From contig JBAXLI010000089.1 of assembly GCA_037134895.1 (NCBI GenBank), positions 1 to 14,312 of the forward strand: a DNA stretch of 14,312 nt. The letters are read 5' to 3'. Under the pieces are notes generated by a model, which ran no database searches, was not told the origin of the DNA, and saw nothing but the letters and a program-made list of their open reading frames with translations. Shown piece after piece: positions 7,163 to 14,312 of this stretch. The DNA comes from CAIRDP01 sp037134895 (GTDB lineage: Bacteria > Bacteroidota > Bacteroidia > Bacteroidales > FEN-979). How positions within the stretch are numbered: the first letter of the stretch is position 1; the number at the start of each line of letters is the position of its first letter. The position numbers were made by a program, and so were the translations under genes.

Positions 7163-7169
7163 ATCAAAA
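7158..7169. promoter_or_regulatory. 12-bp palindrome over the -7 element, candidate operator
   Basis: TTTTGATCAAAA is a perfect palindrome that covers the second half of the -7 element and the predicted start site. This is where an autorepressor of the toxin-antitoxin operon would act. The DUF433 protein is predicted to be helix-turn-helix-like, so it is the obvious candidate, by inference. Confidence 0.45.
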
Positions 7170-7177
7170 TTTAAACT

Positions 7178-7402
7178 ATGAGCCATTACTCTGAACGCAT
7201 CGGTATTAAACCAGGCATTCGGTTTGGAAAACCTTGTATCCGAGGTACCAGAATAGCTGTTTACGATGTTCTTGGCTGGCTGGCATCAGGTATGACTTAT
7301 GATCAGGTCCTAAATGACTTTCCGGAATTAACAATGGAGGATATCACAGCATGCCTCGCCTTTGCTGCGGATCGTGAACATAAACTGAAAATTGCTTCAT
7401 GA
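7178..7402 (+). CDS. DUF433 family antitoxin
   Basis: The 74-residue protein matches DUF433 over almost its full length: the core RFGKPCIRGTRIAVYDVLGW (16-35), then LASGMTYDQVLNDFPELTMEDI and the closing helix CLAFAADRE. DUF433 proteins are small, predicted helix-turn-helix-like, and commonly encoded just before DUF5615 or other PIN-like toxins, where they act as antitoxins. The stop overlaps the next start codon as ATGA (7399-7402), so the two are translationally coupled. It should bind and neutralise the DUF5615 partner and probably repress its own promoter at the palindrome 7158-7169. The antitoxin role rests on the family and gene pairing. Confidence 0.88.
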   Translation: MSHYSERIGIKPGIRFGKPCIRGTRIAVYDVLGWLASGMTYDQVLNDFPELTMEDITACLAFAADREHKLKIAS

Positions 7403-7758
7403 AGCTTTTATTTGATCAGAATATTTCCTTCCGCGTGATCAGAGGAATAAGAGATCTGTATCCGGAAGCTAAACAAGTTCGAGAACTTCAGCTCGAAGAT
7501 GCTGCTGATTATGATGTGTGGGAATATGCCAAAAATTATGATTTCGCTATTGTTACTTTTGACTCTGATTTTTATGATTTGAATCTGCTTCACGGCTGCC
7601 CACCTAAAATCATATGGCTGAGGATCGGTAATACTTCGACAGATAGTCTCATCACCCTGTTTAACGATAATCATGATCTCATCGAGGATTTTCTTGATAA
7701 TCCTGATTATTCGGAGGTTGGTTGCCTTGAAATAGGCAAGGATATTATCAAGAGCTAA
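7399..7758 (+). CDS. DUF5615 PIN-like toxin, putative ribonuclease
   Basis: The 119-residue protein fits the DUF5615 PIN-like family, predicted metal-dependent ribonucleases used as toxins. Acidic residues expected to bind metal are visible: D6 in the opening strand MKLLFDQNIS, D37/D39 in EDAADYDVWEYAKNYDFAIV, and D55/D57 in IVTFDSDFYDL. The later strand and helix IIWLRIGNTSTDSLITLF are also family-typical. Length is standard and the acidic set is complete, so the toxin looks intact. It overlaps the DUF433 gene by four bases and its end faces the TlpA-like gene at 7823. The RNA target is unknown. Confidence 0.85.
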   Translation: MKLLFDQNISFRVIRGIRDLYPEAKQVRELQLEDAADYDVWEYAKNYDFAIVTFDSDFYDLNLLHGCPPKIIWLRIGNTSTDSLITLFNDNHDLIEDFLDNPDYSEVGCLEIGKDIIKS

Positions 7759-7822
7759 TTGCCAGAAAAGTCAGACTTAAGAATATAATAACAGTTTTCA
7801 CTCCGTGATTTTATTTTATTTC

Positions 7823-9043
7823 CTAAAGTAGTTTTGTAATTATTCTCTCAATCTCATCTTTAATTCCTTCTCCATACCCTACAATTGAGTATATTATCTT
7901 ACCACTGGTATCGAGAATGTATATTGTCGGGTAACTGCTGACGTTCCACATCTTTGGAATTTCTTTTCCCGAAAGTAAAACAGGATAACTAATTCCGGTC
8001 TTGCTGACAAACTTCTCCAGCTCAGGTATTTTTTTATCCACAGGATCTATACCTACAACCACGAATCCATCATCCTTGAATTTTTTGTACAGAGCTTCAA
8101 GCTCCGGGATGGCTAAACGGCATGGATAACATGAACTGTAGAAGAAATCGATAAGAACAACCCTTCCTTTAAAATCGCTTAATGAAACTGAGTCTTTTGT
8201 CAACGAAACAAGTTTCCAATTTGGAGCTGTGATTCCATTCTTAAGTAGCGGTATCTGTGGAGTGGGTTCATAGGTTTTGATTTTAAGAAAAGGAGGGATT
8301 GATTTTAATGTCAACTTCTTATCCACTGATTCGTCGTTGAAATCAGTCTTGATCAGTACCTGACTTAAATACTGATCAAGTGTATCATTATTCATGATCC
8401 ATCTTGAAATATCAACGATCCTGTTTGGGAGCAAGGTTTTCTTATTTATCCAGCATAAATACTCTTGTTTAATTTGTCTCATGTACAATTGCTTGAATGA
8501 ACCTGAAGCTTGAGCTACTTCAATGCAATAATTCGAAGTCTCTAAACTGGTTTTATCCTGCAATATCCTGCAATTAAATTCTTTTTTAATTTCACCATTA
8601 TTATTAAGGAATGGAAAACAGATGCTGTCGGCAAACGGTTTATACAAGCTGAATAATTGATTGTGCCTGGTTGACAGTAAGTATTTCCGGTATTGTTTAA
8701 CCGATATGATTAGTGCAGTACTATCCGGTGGAAAATTCTCGACAAGTTCATTCCCGCTATAAAGAATATCCTTCAGGTTTTTATTATTGCGCTTTAAATA
8801 ATAATGGAACAGACTCCCATAAATTTCATCATTTGGTTCTCTCTTAAACCAACACCTGATTTTATCCGATATTGTATCCTTCTCAGTCAGGAATTTCGAC
8901 GACATAGCCATTTCATAATAGCCGTGATCAGCTTTCATGCAATTTTTCTGAGAAAGCTTCAAAATTTCTGCCACATTCTGTCCTGTCGCCACATTTAAGC
9001 TAATGCAAAACAAACTTATAGTTAATATAGTTTTGAGTATCAT
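7823..9043 (-). CDS. Exported TlpA-like thiol-disulfide oxidoreductase
   Basis: The 406-residue protein begins with a signal peptide (MILKTILTISLFCISLNVATG) and acts in the envelope. Residues about 23-255 are a beta-rich N-terminal domain similar in size and placement to that of the 5791-7029 protein. Residues about 265-406 are a TlpA-type thioredoxin domain: GITAPNWKLVSLTKDSVSLS, then GRVVLIDFFYSSC with the intact redox motif C305-Y-P-C308, VVVGIDPVDK, and the cis-proline loop VSSYPTIYILD (P372). It should reduce or exchange disulfides of exported proteins; the partner is unknown. It lies 63 bp downstream of the CHU_C gene on the same strand, with neither a promoter match nor a strong terminator visible in the gap, so co-transcription with the surface-protein genes is plausible. 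Those proteins are cysteine-containing, which makes a helper role conceivable but unproven. Confidence 0.9.
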   Translation of the reverse strand: MILKTILTISLFCISLNVATGQNVAEILKLSQKNCMKADHGYYEMAMSSKFLTEKDTISDKIRCWFKREPNDEIYGSLFHYYLKRNNKNLKDILYSGNELVENFPPDSTALIISVKQYRKYLLSTRHNQLFSLYKPFADSICFPFLNNNGEIKKEFNCRILQDKTSLETSNYCIEVAQASGSFKQLYMRQIKQEYLCWINKKTLLPNRIVDISRWIMNNDTLDQYLSQVLIKTDFNDESVDKKLTLKSIPPFLKIKTYEPTPQIPLLKNGITAPNWKLVSLTKDSVSLSDFKGRVVLIDFFYSSCYPCRLAIPELEALYKKFKDDGFVVVGIDPVDKKIPELEKFVSKTGISYPVLLSGKEIPKMWNVSSYPTIYILDTSGKIIYSIVGYGEGIKDEIERIITKLL

Positions 9044-9106
9044 AAGATTACTTGACTTTTAGATAGAAATTGCATTTGATTCACATGAACCAGAGCAGGC
9101 CTGTAA

Positions 9107-11278
9107 TCACCTTATCAGGACAACGGTTCCACGTTTACTCTTTTTTAAACTACTTTCAGTTGTAAGAGAAAATGCCTGGTAATTAATCACCCAGATATAA
9201 GTATCGGCAGGGGCCGGTTTGTTTTTTCTGTTTCCGTCCCATCCCTGATCAACAAGGTTGGTTTCGAATACAAGCTCACCCCAGCGATCGAAAATCTGCA
9301 TATTGAATCGGCTGACATTCTCCGCAGCTCCCATGACCTTGAAGACATCATTTAATCCATCATTGTTTGGTGAAAACACATTGGGAAGGAACAAGGTTGA
9401 ATCACAGTCTTTCATCTGAACAGAGTCACTGGTCTTACAATCGTGATAGTCTGTAACTGTTACTTTATAAATTCCTCTTTCTGTTGCGTTGTAATACTGG
9501 CCAGTACTTCCGTCCTGCCAAAGATAAGAGGCAAAACCCGGGCCTGCATTAAGCTGAATGGGATCACCTTCACATAGAAAAAGCTGATCGGTGAGTTTAA
9601 TTACAGGGGAAGGATAAATCATGAGGGATAGTGGAAGGGAGCTTACAGGATTTGACTCCAGACAGTTGAAAGACGAAGTCAGCCAACATTTGACTTTATC
9701 TCCCGGTTTGAGATACCCTGTATATACAGTGGAACCTCCCTTTTGAACAGTATCCCCGTTAAGGGTCCATGCATATACTGGTGAATTACCTTCATTTACA
9801 GCATGAGCAGTAATAGTAAGAGGTGTTCCCTCGCAAACAGAATCATGCTCAACAGAAATGTTCAAACTTGCCTGAATCGCTGGAATTACTTTTACAGTTA
9901 CATTCGCGCAAGCTGATGTCCCGCATTCATTTTCCCAATTTGCGTAATAGGTAGTTGTACTTTCAGGCGAAGGAATTGTTAAACTATTTGTGATAGGGTC
10001 ACCCGTTCCAATCAGGGTTAGTCCGCAGTTGGCAGAATACCATTTCAGAACTGCACCCGCCCCTCCTGTTGCCGAAAGAGTAATAGTTCCATTATCGTTA
10101 GAACAAACAGAATCACGGTCACAACTTGCGGCAGAAGGGGAAGTTGGCAAAACACCTGAGACATGGGCGGTGGTAAAGGATTCCTCATTGTATGCACTCC
10201 CACGGGCAGGATTATACTTATTTCCATGGACGTAATCAGCACAATAGCGAAGAGCATAAATACGATAGTACAGCCCTGTTGTACAAGGAACAGCGACAGT
10301 ATCGACATATTTCAGGATTTGTGAGGACTCAATACGTGCAGCGACAATCGCTTGCCCGATAGTTTCGCCTGCATCATACAATCGTCCGTCGGCAGGAGTG
10401 TCGAAGTTATCAGAAGTATTTCTCAATATAAGATATTTTTCTGTCCCGTCCGGAGGGTAAGCATCTTCCTGGGCATTCCAGATCAGAGTTACGAGATTGT
10501 CTGCATCGTTTGCAGATCCGGTCATGGTGGGATTTGTCCATAGAGGTTGCCGTAAATTTCTCCGGAAATCCGAATTGGCGGTGCCGGAAGCGGTACAGGT
10601 TTTAGGTAATCCCGGGGTCGAAGCGGAGCTTACACCAACAGAAGCCCAGGTTGATCCGTTCTGTGGAGCTATGTTACCATATTCATCAGGATTTGATCCA
10701 GGGCAAACAAAAAGAGCTTCGCCCGTATTAAGGCTGCCGTTATAGTTAAGTTTAGGCAAAGGAAGAGAATTAAAAAGGGGGCCCGGCAGGGATCTGTGAC
10801 CAAGGGCATGGACCACGTTTCCGTTGGCATCTAAAAGCACAAGCAGTGCACCTGAAGAATTAATGTTTAGTGTAGGTCCATTGTAATCGGGAGGGTTGCC
10901 AAAATTTCCACCACTGAAAAGGGGCCAATTCGGATCATTGGGAGTGACCTGTGTATAACCATCTCCTTTAACACATTCTCCGTAATTGCAGCAGCGATGA
11001 TAAATAACAATGATTGTCCCTGCGCGCATATGATTCCAGAATACTGTATCACTGAATGTAACCGCAGGTTCCCATGATGTTTGGGTTGAATTTGTGTTCT
11101 GAAGTTTCCAATTCGACATATTGGTGTTATCCTTGATCACTAACAATTCAGACCACTCATCAAGTGGTGAAGCAGCATTATAGTAACTGCTTATCACAAC
11201 CGGAGGTGATTGGGAAAATGAGGATAATCCTAACAGATGAAAGAGTGTAAACAGAAGGAAATAAATTTTGATTTTCAT
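9107..11278 (-). CDS. T9SS type B surface protein: lamin-tail-like domain, Ig-like repeats, CHU_C domain
   Basis: The 723-residue secreted protein starts at 11278, directly before a signal peptide (MKIKIYFLLFTLFHLLGLSS); a TTG at 11302 is an unlikely alternative. Order: lamin-tail-like domain about 25-225 (VVISSYYNAASPLDEWSELL, NWKLQN, VIYHR, LVLLDANGNVVHALGHRS); a fibronectin III-like region about 235-370 (LIWNAQEDAYPPDGTEKYLI, LYYRIYALRY); Ig-like modules about 380-465, 470-555 and 556-622, each opening near a cysteine (CSNDNGTITLSATGG, CEGTPLTI, CEGDPIQLNAG); and the gliding-motility-associated CHU_C domain about 628-723 (LPNVFSPNNDGLNDVFK, IFDRWGELVFE, GWDGNRKNKPAPADTYIW, RGTVVLIR). The last is the type B sorting signal for type IX secretion. 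It is probably a cell-surface adhesin or structural protein; no catalytic domain is recognised. The gene ends 63 bp before the downstream TlpA-like gene. Confidence 0.9.
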   Translation of the reverse strand: MKIKIYFLLFTLFHLLGLSSFSQSPPVVISSYYNAASPLDEWSELLVIKDNTNMSNWKLQNTNSTQTSWEPAVTFSDTVFWNHMRAGTIIVIYHRCCNYGECVKGDGYTQVTPNDPNWPLFSGGNFGNPPDYNGPTLNINSSGALLVLLDANGNVVHALGHRSLPGPLFNSLPLPKLNYNGSLNTGEALFVCPGSNPDEYGNIAPQNGSTWASVGVSSASTPGLPKTCTASGTANSDFRRNLRQPLWTNPTMTGSANDADNLVTLIWNAQEDAYPPDGTEKYLILRNTSDNFDTPADGRLYDAGETIGQAIVAARIESSQILKYVDTVAVPCTTGLYYRIYALRYCADYVHGNKYNPARGSAYNEESFTTAHVSGVLPTSPSAASCDRDSVCSNDNGTITLSATGGAGAVLKWYSANCGLTLIGTGDPITNSLTIPSPESTTTYYANWENECGTSACANVTVKVIPAIQASLNISVEHDSVCEGTPLTITAHAVNEGNSPVYAWTLNGDTVQKGGSTVYTGYLKPGDKVKCWLTSSFNCLESNPVSSLPLSLMIYPSPVIKLTDQLFLCEGDPIQLNAGPGFASYLWQDGSTGQYYNATERGIYKVTVTDYHDCKTSDSVQMKDCDSTLFLPNVFSPNNDGLNDVFKVMGAAENVSRFNMQIFDRWGELVFETNLVDQGWDGNRKNKPAPADTYIWVINYQAFSLTTESSLKKSKRGTVVLIR

Positions 11279-11337
11279 TAGGAGATAAATGTCCGATTGC
11301 AATATTATGCATTAATTCATAAGCATTTATGTATCTA

Positions 11338-12624
11338 TCATAATGTTTTTTGTAGCTTAATTACTTTGCTAATCTCGGAATTAGAGATTTTCATAAAATA
11401 GATCCCATCAGGTTGACTTTCAAGATTAATTTGAATCTTGGTTTGATCAGTTCTGATCGACTTGATTAATTGACCATTTATAGAATAAACTTGTATTTCG
11501 AGGTCATTATGTTCACTATTGACCATAAGTTGAAATAACCCATGGCCTAATGTGCATAGATCGAATGATTCATCTTGTTCTGAATTATCTAATAAGTATT
11601 GCTCTAAGAAAGTCGAATCAGAAACAGATTTAAGCATACAATTAGCAATATGTGGGAAAAATGTATTTCTGTACAAGACTCCTGAATAATTACATCCATT
11701 GCGAGCTCTAACATAAATTGGAACAGTTGTGTTTTCTAAAAGATCTGGACAATTTACGCCAACTGTTTGAGTTGTGTTTGTTGAGGTGTTGACAGGATCA
11801 GAGAAATTGCTGTTGCAGGACCATTGATATGATGTAGCAGTACTGATTGAAGATGTTGTTAAATAATAATAACAGGTACTTCCCAACCTAGATTTATTCA
11901 GTACCGTAGGAGTACTTGGATATGTAGTGTTATAATGGAGGGGTATATTAATTGTGCTACATAAATTAGCACTGGTTCCGGAGATTGTTAAGGTGGCGTT
12001 ATTTGCTTGAGAAGGCATTGTAATTGAAACCGAACTAGCTGTTGTGGTACAAGGATTTGAACCATTGATTAACCATCCTGTCCCGTTTATACTCCAGGTT
12101 CTTGACCCCGGATTTGAAATATTCCCATAAAATGTTAAGGTGTAGGTTGTTGATGACGTCGGATAACAAACATCGGTATTGCCGGAAAAACCAGGGTTTA
12201 CAACCTTGACGGTTTCATTATTTGAAGTAATAATACCTGACATTTGGTTTGTAAAACGAAGTATATAGTTGCAGGTTGAGTTACACCCGACATTATCCGG
12301 TACCGTATAGTTAATGGTGAATGTTACATTAATACCAGCAGGCATGTTTATTGAGGCTCCGCATCCATTTAAAGTATATATATACCCGTCAACATTAAAA
12401 ACCACTGTTAGATTATTGAGCGTAAATCCTCCGGAACAGGGCAATGATACACTGTACATATCCGTACCCATGTTTGTTACAGTACCATTATTAATTGTCA
12501 TAGAAGCGCCCGGCGACATGTTCCTGGTTCCACCTGCTCCTTGAAAATTAATGTTTAAGCTAAATCCCCATACAGGGCTCCTGATCAAGATAACTACTAA
12601 AATTGGAAAAAATTTTGGTTTCAT
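11338..12624 (-). CDS. Secreted Thr/Ser/Asn-rich protein with T9SS type A-like sorting tail
   Basis: The 428-residue protein has a signal peptide (MKPKFFPILVVILIRSPVWG) and a long beta-rich, Thr/Ser/Asn-rich middle (about 21-340) with scattered cysteines and Ig-like rhythm (GFTLNNLTVVFNVDGYIYTL, SSTTYTLTFYGNISNPGSRT, TSYQWSCNSNF) but no recognised catalytic domain. The tail (about 360-428) fits the Por-secretion type A sorting domain: LEIQVYSINGQLIKSI, the middle QINLESQPDGIYFMKI and the lysine-bearing end VIKLQKTL. It is therefore expected to be exported by type IX secretion and anchored or released at the surface. It lies 59 bp upstream of the CHU_C gene on the same strand; I find no Bacteroidota promoter match in that gap, so they may share a transcript. 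Base composition is clearly AT-rich compared with the genes left of 7000. Function unknown; an adhesin-like role is a guess. Confidence 0.82.
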   Translation of the reverse strand: MKPKFFPILVVILIRSPVWGFSLNINFQGAGGTRNMSPGASMTINNGTVTNMGTDMYSVSLPCSGGFTLNNLTVVFNVDGYIYTLNGCGASINMPAGINVTFTINYTVPDNVGCNSTCNYILRFTNQMSGIITSNNETVKVVNPGFSGNTDVCYPTSSTTYTLTFYGNISNPGSRTWSINGTGWLINGSNPCTTTASSVSITMPSQANNATLTISGTSANLCSTINIPLHYNTTYPSTPTVLNKSRLGSTCYYYLTTSSISTATSYQWSCNSNFSDPVNTSTNTTQTVGVNCPDLLENTTVPIYVRARNGCNYSGVLYRNTFFPHIANCMLKSVSDSTFLEQYLLDNSEQDESFDLCTLGHGLFQLMVNSEHNDLEIQVYSINGQLIKSIRTDQTKIQINLESQPDGIYFMKISNSEISKVIKLQKTL

Positions 12625-12834
12625 GTTTTTAGGATTTTAGGGTTAAAACAATTCTTTGTATCGATTTAATATTTTGTAACTAATCAGTGGTAAAAATTTG
12701 AGTTTATTAACAAGATTTTGTCGTTATTAACAGGTGTGTTTTGATGAGGTTTTTGATTTTAAAAAATCTCTGACATGCTAACAAAATATATTTGTATTGG
12801 TTTATAAATATGAGGTTTCGTTCTTTGAAATGAT
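12625..12834. other. AT-rich intergenic region before the IS element
   Basis: This stretch separates the type A-like surface gene from the insertion sequence. It is AT-rich. TATATTTG at 12787-12794 matches TAnnTTTG on the plus strand, pointing into the IS, but no -33 element lies at the right distance. I see no convincing promoter match for the minus-strand gene and no gene of its own. Short open frames here on the minus strand have no recognisable features. Confidence 0.4.
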
Positions 12835-12842
12835 GGGATATC
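12835..12842. repeat. Left 8-bp direct repeat (putative IS66 target duplication)
   Basis: GGGATATC is found here and again at 14304-14311, flanking the transposase gene. Eight base pairs is the usual target-duplication length of the IS66 family. Confidence 0.6.
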
Positions 12843-12849
12843 GGGTGTA

Positions 12850-12863
12850 GTTTTGTACAAAAC
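12850..12863. promoter_or_regulatory. 14-bp perfect palindrome near the IS left end
   Basis: GTTTTGTACAAAAC is a perfect palindrome starting 8 bases inside the proposed left end and finishing 6 bases before the GTG start of the transposase. It could be a transposase binding site or affect initiation, since it occupies the place of a ribosome-binding site. No counterpart is seen at the right end. Confidence 0.4.
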
Positions 12864-12869
12864 ATTTCC

Positions 12870-14240
12870 GTGCCAACCCCTGAACAAATTATCATTGACG
12901 GTCAGAAGCAGATTATCGAACTGCTTCTTGAAGAAAACAAACAACTCAAGAAGCGAGTTCAGGATATTGAACAACAACTTGTGCGGTTTACTACTCGCAA
13001 AGACAGCCACAATAGTTCGATTCCACCATCTAAGGATGAGAATCGTCCAAGGCGGACAAATAGTTTGCGGGAGCCATCGGGCAAGAAACCGGGTGGGCAG
13101 CCGGGACATGAAGGAAGAACACTTGAGATGGTTGCCAATCCGGATCACGTTATTGATCATTGCAGCAATTATTGCCCAAGCTGCGGTGGGGATGTGAGTC
13201 ATCTTCCGTCGGAAGTAGCGGAGACCCGCCAGGTGATCGACCTTCCTGTGATCAAGCAGATCGTTACCGAACATCGGGTTTACCAATATCGTTGCACTTG
13301 TGGTCATGTATTCCAGAGTGATTTTCCTGTGGATGTTCCCTGAAAAGTCAGTTATGGAAAAATGCTCGAGAGCCTTGTCGGTTACTTCAGTGTCAGGCAA
13401 TATCTTCCTTTTAAACGGTTGCAGGAACTGATGTGGGATGTTTTTGGCGTCCCGATCAGTGAAGGAGGAATCCATTGTCTGCTGAACCGCCTGGCCAATA
13501 ATGGTGTCACTACTTACAAAATCATCCGCAATGAAGTCATGAACAGTGAGGTGATCGGAACCGATGAAACAGGAATGAACGTTGATGGAAAAAAACACTG
13601 GTTCTGGAGCTGGCAAAGTAAACTGGCTACCTATATCGCAGCTTCTTCCAATCGCGAAATGAATACGATCGATGAACATACGGTAAAAATTTCCGATAAA
13701 GCGGTGTTGGTTCATGATTGTTGGAAAGCACATTTTCAAACCCCGGTCGGTAAGCACCAGTTGTGCACGGTGCATTTGATCCGGGAACTCAATTTTCTGG
13801 AAGAACTTTACAAACTGGCCTGGCCTGTGCGTTTTCGAGTGATGCTGATTGAAGCCGAGGAACTTAAAAAAAGAATGGTTCCGAAGGATTATCTCTATCC
13901 GATTCATGGACGAAGTTTGTTGGAAAAGGAACTTGATTCCTTGCTTTCTGAGGAGATTGATCCAAAATACAAGCAACTGGTTTCCTTCCAAAAACGCATT
14001 ATCCGCTACAGAGACCATGTCTTTACTTTTCTATACCATCCTGTTGTCCCATCTCATAATAACGACTCAGAAAAGGCGATCCGAAATGTCAAAGTCAAAC
14101 AAAAGGTGTCGGGGCAGTTTAAAACCCTCACCGGCGCAGAGAACTTTGCAATTCTTCGAACCATCATCGACACTGCAACGAAAAACGGGCAGAATGTCCT
14201 GGAGGCCTTGAATGGAGTCGCACAGTATCATAGGGACTGA
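12870..14240 (+). pseudogene. tnpC: IS66 TnpC transposase interrupted by an in-frame TGA
   Basis: One continuous reading frame of 456 codons plus stop encodes a full-length IS66 transposase, except for TGA at codon 158 (13341-13343). It starts at GTG 12870, since the frame is closed upstream at 12831. Order: leucine-zipper-like coiled coil (ELLLEENKQLKKRVQDIEQQ), the conserved KDSHNSSIPPSKDENRP and GKKPGGQPGHEG, a zinc finger (CSNYCPSCGGDV...YRCTCGH, about codons 91-150), then after the stop KVSYGKMLESLVGYFSVRQY, the DDE catalytic core with D232 (GTDETGMNVDG), D283 (VHDCWKAHF) and E401 (NNDSEKAIRNVK), and the usual C-terminal helix. No frameshift is needed, so a single nonsense change probably inactivated it; the lost codon may have been CGA or GGA. 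Readthrough or an independent start at ATG 13362, lacking the zinc finger, cannot be excluded. Other genes here use TGA as a true stop. Confidence 0.85.
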
Positions 14241-14303
14241 TTAGTTACGAGTTTGTAATGTTCTTTCAATTTTTCTTCCTCTATCCAAATTGACACTTCA
14301 ACC

Positions 14304-14311
14304 GGGATATC
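14304..14311. repeat. Right 8-bp direct repeat (putative IS66 target duplication)
   Basis: This is the second copy of GGGATATC, perfectly matching 12835-12842, just outside the proposed right inverted repeat. It sits at the very edge of the window. Confidence 0.6.
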
Positions 14312-14312
14312 T

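Larger units (their letters stand above)
12843..14303 (+). mobile_element. IS66-family element, solo tnpC type, 1461 bp
   Basis: The ends are proposed from two agreeing signals: the 8-bp direct repeat GGGATATC immediately outside both ends, and terminal inverted repeats in which the left end GGGTGTAGTTT matches the inverted right end GGTTGAAGTGT at 8 of 11 positions. The element carries only the tnpC-type transposase gene; the accessory genes tnpA and tnpB of classical IS66 are absent, as in the ISBst12-like subgroup. The intact duplication suggests insertion was not ancient, yet the transposase has an in-frame stop. The window ends one base after the right repeat, so the right flank cannot be examined. 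Confidence 0.68.

Noticed and set aside
13341..13343. Alternative genetic code reading TGA as an amino acid
   Set aside because: TGA is the natural stop of several intact genes here (DUF255, hicA, the dehydrogenase, DUF433), including the tightly overlapping toxin-antitoxin pairs.
12759..14018. Long minus-strand open frame of 419 codons opposite the transposase
   Set aside because: It is antisense to the clearly conserved IS66 gene, has no recognisable motif and its length follows from the codon usage of the real gene.
14228..14312. Minus-strand open frame running in from the right edge, ending near the transposase stop
   Set aside because: It lies almost wholly inside the proposed IS, a 27-codon open stretch is not rare by chance, and no family is recognisable.

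Overview
The window looks like a chromosomal segment of a Bacteroidota (Bacteroidetes) bacterium, probably an uncultivated Bacteroidales-like lineage. The evidence is a type IX secretion (T9SS) type B protein ending in a gliding-motility CHU_C domain, a second protein with a T9SS type A-like tail, two exported TlpA-like thioredoxin-fold proteins with a long N-terminal domain, near-absence of Shine-Dalgarno sites, and promoters fitting the Bacteroidota -33/-7 pattern (TTTG, then TAnnTTTG). All readable genes use the standard code.

Left part (1-5763): a 126-bp array of drifting 7-base units (142-267) abuts the stop codon of an exported papain-fold C1 peptidase (minus strand, 264-1505). A divergent intergenic region with an 18-bp perfect palindrome separates it from a DUF255/thioredoxin-like protein (1688-3733). 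A complete hicAB toxin-antitoxin operon follows on the minus strand (3770-4367), with a 9-bp-arm inverted repeat overlapping its -7 promoter element. Divergent from it is a YqhD-like iron-dependent alcohol/aldehyde dehydrogenase (4597-5763).

Middle part (5791-9043): two minus-strand TlpA-like exported proteins of the same architecture lie on either side of a second toxin-antitoxin operon, DUF433 antitoxin plus DUF5615 PIN-like toxin (7178-7758, plus strand). That operon has a textbook Bacteroidota promoter with a 12-bp palindrome over its -7 element. The first TlpA-like protein has lost the second active-site cysteine; the second keeps CxxC.

Right part (9107-14312): two AT-rich cell-surface genes on the minus strand (type B T9SS protein with a lamin-tail-like domain and Ig-like repeats; type A-like T9SS protein) could be transcribed with the downstream TlpA-like gene. 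A solo-tnpC IS66-type element closes the window. Its transposase frame is cut by one in-frame TGA. Imperfect terminal inverted repeats and a perfect 8-bp direct repeat (GGGATATC) allow both ends to be proposed (12843-14303).

Functionally this is a mosaic: metabolic and exported-protein genes interspersed with two small self-regulated toxin-antitoxin loci, surface-protein genes and an insertion sequence. I see no CRISPR array, rRNA, tRNA or clear phage genes, and no convincing multi-gene system of unknown type. The most unusual non-coding structures are the heptamer array and the promoter-overlapping palindromes.
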